DNA from: Ditylenchus dipsaci | Lineage: Eukaryota > Nematoda > Chromadorea > Rhabditida > Anguinidae | Reading direction: 5' to 3' | NCBI GenBank assembly: GCA_004194705.1 | Contig: SADC01000466.1 | Span: 1-64,000 of the forward strand | Length of the DNA stretch: 64,000 nucleotides | Shown here: in pieces, positions 10,136 through 20,483 of the stretch | Position numbering within the stretch: position 1 is the first letter of the stretch | Layout: each line of letters starts with the position of its first letter | The notes under the pieces: model-generated | Database searches by the model: none | The model's input: only the letters and a program-made list of their open reading frames with translations | Told to the model about the DNA's origin: nothing | Position numbers and translations under genes: made by a program

Positions 10136-11031
10136 CTACTGGACGAGTTCGAGATCGTATTCTTGGTATGGACAGGTAGAGAACAAAGCCAACGGTTGGC
10201 CGGCAAGCAGAACCATCTGCAAAAAGTAATCGGCCACATGGTTAAATATAAGGATAAAATCTTACTTCAGAATCCGAGCAGTTGACAACTTTTACACTCA
10301 AACAATCTGGGAGCGGATGATTAAGCAGCTGAGGCACGACGAAGAGCTCTTGTCCCATCCGGAACTTGCTTTCACCAACGACCATAGCGATGCTCCCCTG
10401 ATTGAGAGAAGGCTGAGCTGCCGGTACTCCCCATTGATGAAAGTTGAAGACCTGAACGGGTACTTCGACGACTCCTGAAAAATAAAGTGCTAGTTCGTCC
10501 GAAAGTTGTGCATAATCTACTTACCCTGCGATCGAACTCTCACATTATCCGATGGTGTGAGATAACAATCGGTTGTCTGCTGCTTTGCGTCTTGGAAGAA
10601 CACAACGGCGACCGTCTCATTAGCAGCAATCTTATAGGAAAGATTTAACTCAATTTTGAAGAATAAGAAATCAAAGACAGCTTACCGAAAGAGGAGACGG
10701 ATAGATGCTTTGAACCTCAATCTTCAGAGCCAGGTGTTTCCCGGCAGTTAGAGTCTTCTCCGTCATCAGAGCCCAGCCTGGATTCGCCGCATTGAATATC
10801 TTCGCCTTGAGCCCAACCGGAACTGTCAACTGGATGCCTGTCTGTATTACTCGAGATGCTAAAGCAAAAAAAGTATTCATTTCAAGCATAGTAGATAAAG
10901 TCAACAAAAATTTCACCGAATCGGGGACTTTCCTTCACTTCTTTCGAAGAACGAAGCTCATAGCCGATGAAACCACGATCCAAATTAGCAACGTGAACTC
11001 CAGTCTTGGCGTAGCTTGGGCGCAGCATCAT
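10136..11031 (-). CDS. dUTPase-fold-like protein, five exons
   Basis: The exons are 11031-10917, 10858-10686, 10630-10525, 10474-10266 and 10216-10136. All phases agree and give 227 residues; introns are 48-58 bp. The first half follows the trimeric dUTPase layout: GFIGYELRSS (compare AGYDLxS), then RVIQTGIQLTVPVG (compare vpTGixxxxPxG), then LKIEVQS and TVAVVFFQDA. The second half repeats the pattern more loosely and ends VKVVNCSDSEMVLLAGQPLA, similar to the final strand and the GDxIAQ motif. The catalytic signatures (the Asp of motif 3, the PRSG-type motif 2) are not evident, so I infer a dUTPase-derived protein, probably without classic dUTP hydrolysis. The gene may be host or virus-derived. 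The ATG at 11031 directly follows a TTTTTTAG acceptor-like sequence, so an upstream exon is possible. Confidence 0.6.
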
Positions 11032-11725
11032 CTAAAAAATAGAGTATAAATAGCTGGGGCCTGTCTTATCACCGCATTCCCTCTAATTAAACAGACGGCC
11101 GGTTTATTTTTTAACCCCAAAAAATCTGAGAAATTGGATAATTTCGCTGCTCACTATGAAATAAAACTCCCGGCAGTCCTGGCCTATCTTGTAAAGCAAT
11201 CTGAATTGACTTTATGATGTGCCGCTTGCAACCTATTATTTCTGAAAAATCATAAAGAAAATGACCGGCGGCGATCGGCGGTCAAACCGCGGCGGTCCAA
11301 CTATGCTTACAAGTCAGATGTCAAAGTCTTTGAGTCCAATTTGCTCATTTTGTAAAACAATTACACCTGTTACCAAACCCTTTTTCTCAAAAAAAAATCT
11401 TTGGATTAGTCAGACGACAAATAAAATAAGTTAAAAGTTGACACTAGTTTCTGCTTTTGGCTACTTTCGACTTTCTACATCCGACTACGACATCCGAGTT
11501 GAATGATCCGACTTCCTGGCTCTGTTGGAAGCGCGCCAATCAACACACCCAATCAACGCACTGATTTTTGAAGAAAAACAAAAAATATTTCTGAATTCTA
11601 CTTCTTTCTACGACAATAAATAATTCTAAAGCTTATTAAAAATTGGAATCAGCTTTCAAGTTTTATTGAAAAAGTCACAGGCTGTGGCTCACAGCTCTTA
11701 ACTTGCATTTATCGAAAACCGAAAG
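11032..11725. other. No gene seen
   Basis: AT-rich DNA. A partial TACCGTA-family piece (ACCGCATTCCCTCTAATTAA) lies at about 11072-11115. There are no other clear features. Confidence 0.4.
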
Positions 11726-11727
11726 TA

Positions 11728-11929
11728 CAGTCGAGTCTCGATTAAACATACGCCGATTTAATATATATTTAATAGGGTTGGCCTCCCCCCGCTTTTTGGG
11801 GTGCGGGGGTGGAGATTAGACTAAAAAAATTTGCGGGGGGGGGGAGAAGCGGGGGGGGGAGGCCAACCCTAATATTTAACATACGGTGACCACGGTCCCC
11901 AGACCGTGTGTTAAATCGAGACTTGACTG
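11728..11929. mobile_element. Tigger/pogo-like MITE
   Basis: Ends CAGTCGAGTCTCGATTAAAC and GTTAAATCGAGACTTGACTG with TA flanks. It carries the nested hAT-like element 11773-11871. Confidence 0.8.
11773..11871. mobile_element. 99-bp hAT-like palindromic element
   Basis: TIR TAGGGTTGGCCTCCCCCC, 8-bp target duplication ATATTTAA (11765-11772, 11872-11879). The inside is G/C-tract rich. It is a very small nonautonomous element nested in a Tigger MITE. Confidence 0.75.
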
Positions 11930-12039
11930 TATGCCAAAACCAGTCAAAATAGCAGAAGCATTGATTTTTTCGGTGCCATGAATGTTCCAAGAGCTCACCC
12001 CTCTCTAATAACTCACCTCCTCAGCTTAGAGGACATACA

Positions 12040-12360
12040 ACTTAGCCCGGCTAAATTGAATCGGAGCACCTCCCCCAGTCAAAACAGCTCGGGGGACCAA
12101 GGGGACCACTATTTTTCATCATTAAAGGGGCATGCCCGTGCCCACATTTTTTCTTACTCGATCAAACTTTACATGCGTTCCCATCCGGAATTTTTAAGTA
12201 TTTTGCCTAGTTTTTAAAAGTAGTATGGGGTCATCAATATTAGATTTAACACAAAACGTGTGAAAATTGGACCAATTAAAAAAATTGCCTTGGTCCCCCA
12301 AGCTGATTTGACTGGGGGTCTCACGTTCAAGTGAGTGGGGGGTCTCAGGTTCAATTGCTC
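12040..12360. mobile_element. CCTTGGTCCCC-family MITE with internal TTAA-type fragment
   Basis: GACCAAGG blocks near 12090-12110 face CCTTGGTCCCCCAAGCTGAT at about 12288-12307, with CCCCAGTCAAAACAGCT and AGCTGATTTGACTGGGG as the outer match. A one-ended TTAAAGGGGCATGCCC sequence begins at 12122, and its interior matches 56103-56305. Confidence 0.5.
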
Positions 12361-13229
12361 CTTAGCCCATAGCAAACATTCACATTGTTGTTTATTGCAT
12401 TTTCTTCACTCCTACGAGCTGCACCGACTATACTTTTAGATTTCGGATGAGGGGTTGAAAAATGACTGACGCAGGTGAGCTTTAGAACAAATACGGTATC
12501 TGATTTTTTTAAATTTTTTTCTGAGAAAGCTTTGGGATAGTCGAATTACTTTGTTGCGTTTTTTAACCAATTTCACCGAGTCTACTTTTGGATTTTGGTT
12601 GAATGACGTTACAAATCGATCTCAACATTTTACGAGTTTTTTTTCGTAATTGAAAAAAGCCGCAACTTAGAATTCACATAATAGCGGAAATTCCAAAAAT
12701 TGCACCTACCTTCATGAATCCCACTTTGCTGGCATAATAGACAATAAGCTGAGAAAAGGCCAAATTCGACAGAAAAATCAAATTTTTAACATCTTTTACT
12801 CCTAAATAAGTCAGTACTTCCAGCCAGAGATCAGTAGATATAATTATCACCATCTTTGTTTGAAAATTAATGAGATGTGAAGTGGTCGGATGTTCACTGT
12901 AACAGAAAGTGTGCACAGGCAATCAAAATTGATAATATGCACCTGATTATGTTCATCAAAGCCTTTGTTGTTATATTTTTCACGAGGCTTAACCTTCACA
13001 CACTATCTTTTAAATATACCATATTTCAGTCGTTTCCAGTTGCAAGAATCGAGCAAGTAAGTTTCTCGTGTGAACATGAACTCTATCTTCTATACAAATA
13101 AATATTACTCTTTGGTAATGTTGTTGTGATCGGCACGGATGATTGTTCCCGGCCTGTATAAAAAGGACAATTTTTCCCGGCTTAATTGCATATGTTTCTG
13201 ACTGGGTGGCCAACTAAATTTTGTTACTA
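12361..13229. other. No confident gene
   Basis: AT-rich DNA with a degenerate TACCGTA-family piece at about 12395-12505. Open stretches here are short and lack splice or domain support. Confidence 0.4.
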
Positions 13230-13354
13230 CAGTCGACCCTCGATATAACGCAACCCCCCCCCCCCTCCCCTCTTGGGACCGGCCGCAGGGGCCGTTATAT
13301 CGAGGGGCTGTTATATTGGAGGGCCGTTATATCGAGGTTTCACTTTTTCAACTG
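13230..13354. mobile_element. Tigger/pogo-like MITE
   Basis: It starts CAGTCGACCCTCGATATAAC and ends in ...TTTTTCAACTG, with TA at both sides. The inside is a run of C followed by GTTATATCGAGGGG repeats. Confidence 0.65.
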
Positions 13355-13356
13355 TA

Positions 13357-14186
13357 AAGTACTCAAGGGATGAACTTATTCAATACCTTAATACCTTGTA
13401 ATAAGTACTATTTTTCTGTAATAAATCGACGCGTTTTACTTTGAGGACAGATTGTGAGGAGATTCATTGGGTGATCTCCCAGTAATAATTTAAAAAATGA
13501 AGTATAATATTCTAGATAGCCTATTGGCGGGAGCATCGGAAGCAGATGAAAGTTGGCAGTGGGTTCGGTAGTGGATTTACAGCCGAAGAATATCTTTTCG
13601 ACTTTAACTGTTTTGTGTCCATTCTTTTCAAATGTAGCTGGTAAACTATTTTTAGAATAAAAAATTATTCTTAAATAAAGATTCCATGGTCTAAATAACA
13701 TTTTTTTAAATGGTGAGAAAATGATTTTTTTTCGTTATTTGATAAGAATTTAGGTCAAGCCAACTGCATCACACCTAATGCTGATTGACAATCACTAACA
13801 CAAAGAATACTGAATCTCATTCTTAGTGGTTCCGCCTGCCAAAATACTTATCATACAACGAAAAATCTTCGCAATGTGGCGCGTCGAATAAGACATTGTT
13901 TTCTTCTAATTTGATATACTTTCGATGTACTAGACTCCAGAGAATGTTAAGTGAACTGATTGGGGTGGTGTTTAGAAATTCACTCACATCGTTATACTCA
14001 ATTGAAAATTATACATAAGAAAGCATCTCAAACATTTAGAATCTGAATTCATAATCAGATCTTGAAAAAAATCACAGAAAAACAGATTATTATAGAAGTT
14101 ATCATAAAACATAAATTTCAAAAATTTGAAATAGTTTTGAAATGCTCTTTTTGTCTTAAAATTCGTGATGTATTCTAATAAATAAA
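13357..14186. other. Possible lone exon, otherwise nothing
   Basis: The minus strand at about 13640-13408 is open, with an acceptor-like TTACCAG, and encodes ATFEKNGHKTVKVEKIFFG. I do not recognise it and cannot connect it to other exons. The remainder is AT-rich. Confidence 0.3.
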
Positions 14187-14420
14187 TACCGTAAATGTTC
14201 TAATAGAGCCCCCGGGGCTCTATTTTTCAATCTCCTAAAAATCGCAAAAATTTGGGGTGGATCTCGATATTTTGGGTGAAAATCAAAAATCTGAAAAGCA
14301 GATTCAGTAGAGCTTGTGGGAGTTAAGAAAATGCAAAAAACGGCTTTGCATAATATTGTCTCTTCTTTGACATGCAGACCCTCAAAGTCGAGAGGGGGCT
14401 CTATTAGAACATTTACGGTA
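14187..14420. mobile_element. TACCGTA-family MITE
   Basis: Ends TACCGTAAATGTTCTAATAG and CTATTAGAACATTTACGGTA. It is internally close to 2316-2636, sharing GACCCTCAAAGTCGAG. Confidence 0.75.
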
Positions 14421-14674
14421 TGCATAAGAAAGCTTGTTCACTTAGCTACAAAATGAGCCATAGATCATGAGCTTGTCATGGACCAGCTTAAAGATATGAA
14501 CAAAAGTATGAAACATTACTAAAGTTTTTTTTGACCAAAAATTCAAATGCGCGCCTTTTGCATTTTTTCGCACAAATAGGACAGGAAATATTTTTAAAAC
14601 GATTTTTTTCAAAGCACGGAATGTTTTATTGTCCTTACAGGGTGCGCAGTTATAACAAATATAGTATTTAAAAC

Positions 14675-15129
14675 GGCTAAAATTGATTTACGCCCTCAAA
14701 AAACTGATTTACGCCCTCAAAATACTGGTTTACGCCCTCAAATCTATATATTGCCATTTTTTGTCAAATTTTTGTTGCCACTTTTTCCATATTTTTACAC
14801 CAGCATGTAGCCCTGAATCTTGGCTTTCTAACAAGCTATTGACTGATTTTCTGAGATTTTAAAAAGCTGGAGAAAAAAGTAATTTTATAGACCAAATTTT
14901 TAGAAAAATTTGCTCCATACAAAGACTTTTTCTCTAGCTTTTTAAAATCTCAGAAAATCAGTCAATAGCTTGTTAGAAAGCCAAGATTCAGGGCTACATG
15001 CTGATGTAAAAATATTGAAAAAGTGGCAACAAAAATTTGACAAAAAATGGCAATATATAGATTTGAGGGCGTAAACCAGTATTTTGAGGGCGTAAATCAG
15101 TTTTTTGAGGGCGTAAACTACTTATAGCC
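14675..15129. mobile_element. MULE-like element with tandem-repeat TIRs
   Basis: A 9-bp duplication ATTTAAAAC (14666-14674, 15130-15138) flanks ends GGCTAAAATTGATTTACGCC and GGCTATAAGTAGTTTACGCC. The end arrays are three copies of TGATTTACGCCCTCAAAA per side. The whole element is a near-palindrome with arms of about 180 bp and no coding capacity. Confidence 0.85.
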
Positions 15130-15522
15130 ATTTAAAACATAATCCTTAAAATATTCAAATCGGCAGAGGAACTTGTAACATTGTTTTTTGAGTCTGTCTG
15201 AAAAATTTGGTTTATATTTAAAAATATTTACCATAAAATTACACATTATTTCGTAGCGTAGAAAGTGTTCTTTTAGATGCCATAAACTGTAATCTCAGAA
15301 AATCAATATGGGGAAAATTATGAGCGTTTTTGTAAAATAACTGCAATTTTTAAAACTATCATTTTTGGGATCTTTGCTCAATTTCATTCTTATTTTTAAT
15401 TAAACTGATATTTATGCAAGTACAGGAATAGAATAGGATTGCAGGACTTCTTCTGTCCAACTAGCACTTTGTTTTTAATTTAAAAAACAAATCTTATTTT
15501 TAAAACTAGTTTTGAGGATACA
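15130..15522. other. No gene seen
   Basis: AT-rich DNA without recognisable repeats or exons. Confidence 0.4.
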
Positions 15523-15846
15523 GTCGAGTCTCGATATAGTGGCACCCATAGTGACCGTCCGGCCGGGCCCGTCCCGTCCCCGTCCTCGTCCGGACGGCGC
15601 CGAAAAACCGGACGGTCGGATGGCAGGCTTGGTCGGCCGTCCGAACGGACGGCCGGCGGACGGCCGGCTAAATACGTCCAAGACGGCAAACGGCCGGCAA
15701 CGAGAAAGTCGGACGGGACGGCCTACGGTCGGTCCGTCTAAGACCGTCCTTGTCTAGACCGAACAAATTGTTGAAAAATAAGTTTTTTGTTTTTTAATGT
15801 TGAAAACCTATGTTTATTTTATTCAACATGTTTAATAACCAATCAT

Positions 15847-16458
15847 TTAATCGTACAATTTTTCTTGCTCAAGCCTTTTATTTAAGCGGTTACGATCTCG
15901 AAGTTTGTTTTTCAGTTCATCAAGATATTTTTCGAGTAGCTGTTGTGTTTCTTCCGAAGAATCTCCGTCAAAGTAATCAATTGCTTTTTTCACAACAACG
16001 TCTATCCTTATCACACCCAGAAGTTTAAAGGGCCATTGCCGTCCCCGACAACGGTTGTCCCCCGCCAATTCAAATTTTTTTCTGAATCATTGAAATTCTG
16101 TACGAATTTTTCAACTTAGTTTCTAACAAAACTATACCTAAAATTAAATTCCAGGCCCGTCTTTCGCTAGAAACCAAGCTGAAAAATTCGTACAGAAGTT
16201 GAATGATTAGGCAAAAAAATTTGAATTGGCGTGACAATTCAAAACAGCTGGCAATGGCCCTTTAACAAAGAACTCCAGTGCGTGATCCCATGCGATTAAT
16301 AAATTTGCGTTATAAAACCTGAAAAAAGTTGTTGGAATCTTGCTCACTTTTTTTTTGCTTAATTTCGCTACTTTCAAAGGTATGTGGATACTAGATTCAA
16401 CTTCTGGTATAATTAATGAAAAAAACAAGAAAAGGATAAGAAAATAACAAAATTTCAT
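15847..16458 (-). pseudogene. Small secreted protein gene interrupted by a TTAA-type MITE
   Basis: The minus-strand ATG at 16458 opens MKFCYFLILFLFFSLIIPEV, a clear signal peptide. A short basic stretch and FYNANLLIAWDHALEFFV follow. There the frame runs into a 233 bp MITE (16029-16261) flanked by TTAA on both sides. Reading on after the MITE gives KLLGVIRIDVVVKKAIDYF and a charged helical tail ending EKLYD with a stop at 15847. The two halves are in the same frame once the MITE and one TTAA are discounted, so the insertion explains the break completely. As it stands the product would end in MITE-encoded residues. I recognise no family. The gene lies inside the GC-armed element 15547-17632. 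Confidence 0.65.
16029..16261. mobile_element. TTAA-type MITE inside a secreted-protein gene
   Basis: Ends AGGGCCATTGCC and GGCAATGGCCCT with TTAA at 16025-16028 and 16262-16265. The interior inverted blocks include TTGGTTTCTA(A/G)C-type sequence, shared with the elements at 18077, 18438, 24050, 42810 and 49054. The in-frame host gene on both sides proves that TTAA is the duplicated target, as for piggyBac-type elements. Confidence 0.88.
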
Positions 16459-16697
16459 GTTAAGTATTCGAAAGCTATTTGAAAGAATTTATGAAATTTT
16501 TAAGACAACATAAAGAATAAAAATTCATTTGTTAGTTTGCTGTTTTTATTATATGTTAGGAATCGCAACTACCAACAATCTTTTTTCTGATTACATTTCT
16601 CACAACATTTAGTCACAAGCTGGTAATACGAACCGAAATATATTTTTTAAGCTGCTTAATTTTTTTAATAAAGACCAATTTTTTAACAAAAAAAAGT

Positions 16698-17452
16698 GGT
16701 ACTTGTGCACTTGGGGGGCCCTTTTTTAGTCGACTGTGAACAAGGTTCGAACGCCTCTTAAGTAATTCTTATACGCTAAAAACGATAAAAAAGTACTTTT
16801 CAAACAGTTTCCGCACTAAAAAAAATCGATTTTTGAAAAAAATTTGGTTACCAAAGGTTAACCGATTGCCTTGGTCCCCCAAGGTAAAATATTGTGTATT
16901 AAGGTGAAATATCTTATATTAGGGTATCCTACCATGTTTTGGTCACTGGAGATTGGCAAAAAGAGTCTCTAATGCATGTATGATCAAGTGTCTTGCTCGG
17001 AATTATGTCTAAGGTAAGTGAGTGCACGCATCTCTAACCAACCAAGCCCCCTGCGCCCCCGAAGGGGGCGCAGCGGGCTTGGTTGGTTAGAGATGCGCAC
17101 ACCTACATACCTTAGACACAAATCACTCGAAAGTGACTCTGGATGCATAAAAACAGTATGCATACCAGAGCTTTTTAGTGCGGTAGGCCCCAGCTAACAA
17201 AACTATGTTCAATCCCACTTTTCGGTCTTTTTAAAAATATCTAGGTACCCTTTATGGTATAATTAGCTTGGGGGACCAAGGCAATCGGTTGACCTTTGGT
17301 AACCAAATTTTTTTCAAAAATCGAACTTTTTAGTGCGGAAATTCTTTGGAAAGTACTTTTTATCGTTTTTAGCGTATAAGAAATACTTAAGAGGCGTTCG
17401 AACCCTGTTCACAGTCGACTAAAAAAGGGGCCCCCAAGTGCACAAGTGCCAA
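16698..17452. mobile_element. Composite MITE: CACTTGTGCACTTGGGGG family with nested GAAGGGGGCGCAG element
   Basis: The left arm 16698-16885 is repeated inverted at 17265-17452: CTTGTGCACTTGGG, GTCGACTGTGAACA, and CCTTGGTCCCCCAAG at the inner edge. Nested between them is about 16886-17264, whose centre is a near-perfect palindrome around GCGCCCCCGAAGGGGGCGC with GTTAGAGATGCGC flanks. Relatives occur at about 18950-19300, 51083-51312, 61597-61830 and 63290-63490. Confidence 0.65.
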
Positions 17453-17832
17453 AAAAGTTGTCACAGAAATTTTTTCACTATTTAGGCCGGCCGGCGGACG
17501 GCCGGCATTAGAAAATTTCAGTCGGGCGGCCGGCAGACGGCCGGCTGTAAGAAAAAAATTTCGGACGGCCGGTCAAAAACGTCTAAGACGGGACGGGACG
17601 CCGTCCAAATTTCGAGAAGCGCGGTCACTATGGTGGCACTTCCCTCAAGTTCGTTCACGCCTAGGGTCCGACGATTTTTTTAGCTCGATTTTTGAAGGTT
17701 TTTGGGGAACCTGATCCGTTAGTCTAGTCTCAAACTACCGATAAAATTCCGATTTTATCGGTAGTTTCTAAAAATAGTGCGAGTCTCGATATAGTGGCAC
17801 CCTATTTTTAAAAGGGGTGCCACTATATCGAG

Positions 17833-18072
17833 ACCCGTGGGTCTTTTCGGCAAAACTTTGATTATTTTTAAAAACGATCGGTAAAATCGGAATCCTTGTG
17901 ATATTTGAGACTAGACTGACGGATGAGGTTCCCCAAAAACATTCAAAAATCGAGCTAAAAAACGACGAATCAGACAAAAAAAACTGGTGATACAGCTCAG
18001 AAACCAGCTACAGAAGCAAACACTTCAGGTTCAGAAGACCTAATTGGATTCGACACACTGATTTTGTTTGCT
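17833..18072. other. Tail of Tigger-like palindrome, then unique DNA
   Basis: About 17833-17980 mirrors 17660-17790 imperfectly (CGAGCTAAAAAACGAC versus GACGATTTTTTTAGCTCG). No gene is visible. Confidence 0.4.
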
Positions 18073-18076
18073 TTAA

Positions 18077-18301
18077 AGGGGCATGGTCACCTGTTACACC
18101 GCCAATTCAAAAAATTTCCCGAATCATTGAACTTCTGTACGAATTTTTCAACTTGGTTTCTAACACAACTATACCTAATACAAAATTGCAGGCCTTGTTT
18201 TGTTAGAAACCAAGTTGAAAAATCCATACAGAAGTTCAATGATTCGGAAATTTTTTTGAATTGGCGGGGGCAAATTTAAAAACAGGTGACCATGCTCCTT
18301 T
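18077..18301. mobile_element. TTAA-type MITE, right end degraded
   Basis: It starts AGGGGCATGGTCACCTGTTA after TTAA (18073-18076). The right end GGTGACCATGCTCCTT runs into a T tract, so the second TTAA is lost. Confidence 0.65.
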
Positions 18302-18437
18302 TTTCTGCTCTATGTGACACTTGCTCTGTAATTTTTGTAATATACCAGTTGTACTCACGAATTCCTCCCAGCAATGGTAGCTGATCTTAAAAAATAAAGT
18401 ATTAAAATAACTTATCTGTAGTGAAACTATAAGTTAA

Positions 18438-18671
18438 AGGACCATGCTGACGTGTTCTAAATGGTCCCCTCCCTACCAGTTCAAAAACCTTCCTAATCCT
18501 TAACCTTCTCTTCGTATTTTTCAACTTGGTTTCTAACAAAACGTGGCCTAGAATTTTATTTTAGGTATAGTTGTGTTGGAAACATAGTTGAAAAATTCGT
18601 ACGTAAAAACCAATGATAAAGAAAAAAAATTGAATTGGCGGGGACCATTTAGAACGCGTGAGCATAGTTCT
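18438..18671. mobile_element. TTAA-type MITE
   Basis: TTAA flanks at 18434-18437 and 18672-18675. Ends AGGACCATGCTGACG and GCGTGAGCATAGTTCT. It has the family's inner inverted blocks. Confidence 0.7.
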
Positions 18672-18675
18672 TTAA

Positions 18676-19612
18676 ACAAGTTTAATCCGGCGAACATTCT
18701 GCACAATTTTTACAAAATGACTGGTTACCACTTTTTATAACGCTTTTTGCTATTCTCGTGGCCAATAGAGAAAGTGAATATATGAGCTTGAGTCAAAAAA
18801 TACCTAAGCGTGAATACCTACTTTATATAAATTGCAAAATTTACAGCGTTTCTGCTTTGATTAAACCGCATAAAGTCACAAATTAGGTCATTTGCTGATA
18901 GTGAAGCTGAAAATGGTTTCAATCAATTGCTGGAACTTATTTAGTCGGGGCCGCATTTTTTAATTTCCATAAATCATGTTTGAACGTCTTCTAATTGATT
19001 TTTATATGCTTAAAACGAAAAAAAAGTTATTTTCTAACGTTTTTCCACGCAAAAAAATGGATTGTTTGAAAATTTTTTTTTGACCAAAGCTTGACTCTTT
19101 ACCTTGGGAGCCAAGGCAAATTACCTTGTATTAAGGTATTCTAACCCGTTTCGGTCACTGGAACTGGGCAAAAAGAGTCTCTTTATGCATTTTTGAGTAA
19201 GAGCCTTGCTCTGAATCATGTCTAAGGTAAGTGAGTGCGCGCATCTCTAACTCTCAAGCCCCTGCGACCTCCCCACCCCCCCCCCCCCCCGAAGGGATCC
19301 TTTAAATTTTAGCTCTGACTAAATATATCTTTTTTCTCTGTTTGATATCTCAAATCAGAGCTCAGAATCTTGGCTACCTTTTGGTATATGAAACGTGTGA
19401 ATTGCCGAAAGCCAAAAAATATCAACCAAGATAGTCAAAGAAAAACTCTCAAAAATCATTAATTTTCAGCAATTTAGCCTATGTTAGCCTAGATAAAAGC
19501 TTCAGTAGGTGTGAAAGCCTGCGCTGATAACCTTATTGGATAGAAAATAGTGTTTAGAACATTTTGAAACCAAATTCGTCAATTGAAGAAGATAAGAAAG
19601 GGACAGGATTCG
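18676..19612. repeat. Degenerate copy of the 16698-17452 composite, rest empty
   Basis: About 18950-19300 matches 16698-17040 in order: the GGGGCC block, CCTTGG-AGCCAAGG, the TCACTGGAACTGGGCAAAAA block, and TGTCTAAGGTAAGTGAGTGC. It breaks off at a C tract (19271-19290). No gene is recognised. Confidence 0.55.
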
Positions 19613-19840
19613 TCAAGTAACCCCCTCCCCCCAAAGAGTATTTTTCTATAAGCTGACTTTGTTCACTTTTCACCAATTTTCCAGCTTTTGAGCACACGAA
19701 ACCAAGTGTATTTGGCCGCTTCGCGGCGAGAGACTGACACACTCCTCATTGCATGGAATTGGGGTGGAAAAAATCAAGGGATCCGAAAAAGTATGCTTAG
19801 AGAAAAATACTCTTTGTAGAGGGGTTACTTGGGGTCTTCA
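19613..19840. mobile_element. CAAGTAACCCC MITE
   Basis: TCAAGTAACCCCCTCCCCCC with AAAGAGTATTTTTCTATAAG on the left faces CTTAGAGAAAAATACTCTTT and GGGGTTACTTG on the right. The target duplication is unclear. Confidence 0.55.
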
Positions 19841-20474
19841 CGAAAAAAGGGTATCCACCAGTGTTTTGCTGAGGACACTTTTTGGGCCTGTGAGTGAGAG
19901 TGACATTTGTCCTCAGGACTGGTAATCAATTTGGGGTACGGGGGTAACACCCCTACCCTTTACCGTCAAATTGGTTTACAGTATGGTGTAAATTTAGGCG
20001 AAAAAATGTGTCAATTCAAAAAAACATCGTTTTTTCAACACCAGTTTTCAGCGAAAAAACTGCCGTAAGATCACAAACCCGGTGTCAGAATTTCAGTTTC
20101 ACCTAGTAAAAACAGGTTTACGTCAAGAACTGAAAACAGTTAGGACGACTAGAAAAGTTCAAAGGCCTTTTTCGTTTTGCCTTTGCCCGTTTTTGGCCAG
20201 AAAGGTGCCTTATCAAATTGTCTTTCTGATGTAATAAAATCCGGAAGGAGCGAGCCGATTTTTTTCGGATTGTTGTAGAAAAGACACTATTTTTTGAATT
20301 ATACCGTTTTTGACGTATCACTCGATGGACGAAGCTTTTTTTTTTTGAAAAATCCTGAAGCCTTGAAGCTTGAAGTTTTTAAAAAGCCGTAACATTGTTG
20401 GTCCTTGCCTTTTTAGCTCTAGTGCAGTGCTGCCTTCTGTCCTTTTTTTCAGCACCCATAATCTCTGTTATTTT
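19841..20474. other. No gene seen
   Basis: AT-rich DNA with no repeat or exon that I can support. Confidence 0.4.
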
Positions 20475-20483
20475 GAACTTTTA

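Larger units (their letters stand above)
15547..17632. mobile_element. 2.1 kb element with inverted GGCCGGCCGTCC-rich ends carrying a gene
   Basis: The ends are CATAGTGACCG and CGGTCACTATG, flanked by GTGGCACC (15539-15546) and GTGGCACT (17633-17640), an 8-bp duplication with one mismatch. Next to both ends are strongly GC-rich ACGGCCGGC arrays (about 15553-15755 and 17485-17610) that contrast with the AT-rich surroundings. Between them lie a small secreted-protein gene (15847-16458) and a composite MITE (16698-17452). No transposase is recognisable. It could be a gene-carrying nonautonomous hAT-like element. Confidence 0.65.
15523..17832. mobile_element. Tigger-like element split by a 2.1 kb insertion
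   Basis: CAGTCGAGTCTCGATATAGT (from 15523) and the rightward pieces at about 17633-17832, with GTGCCACTATATCGAGAC, belong to one Tigger-like element. It resembles 59113-59518: both share TTCGTTC...CCTAGGG-CCGAC. The insertion 15547-17632 separates its left end from its body. The right part continues into a longer imperfect palindrome (about 17660-17980). Confidence 0.6.
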
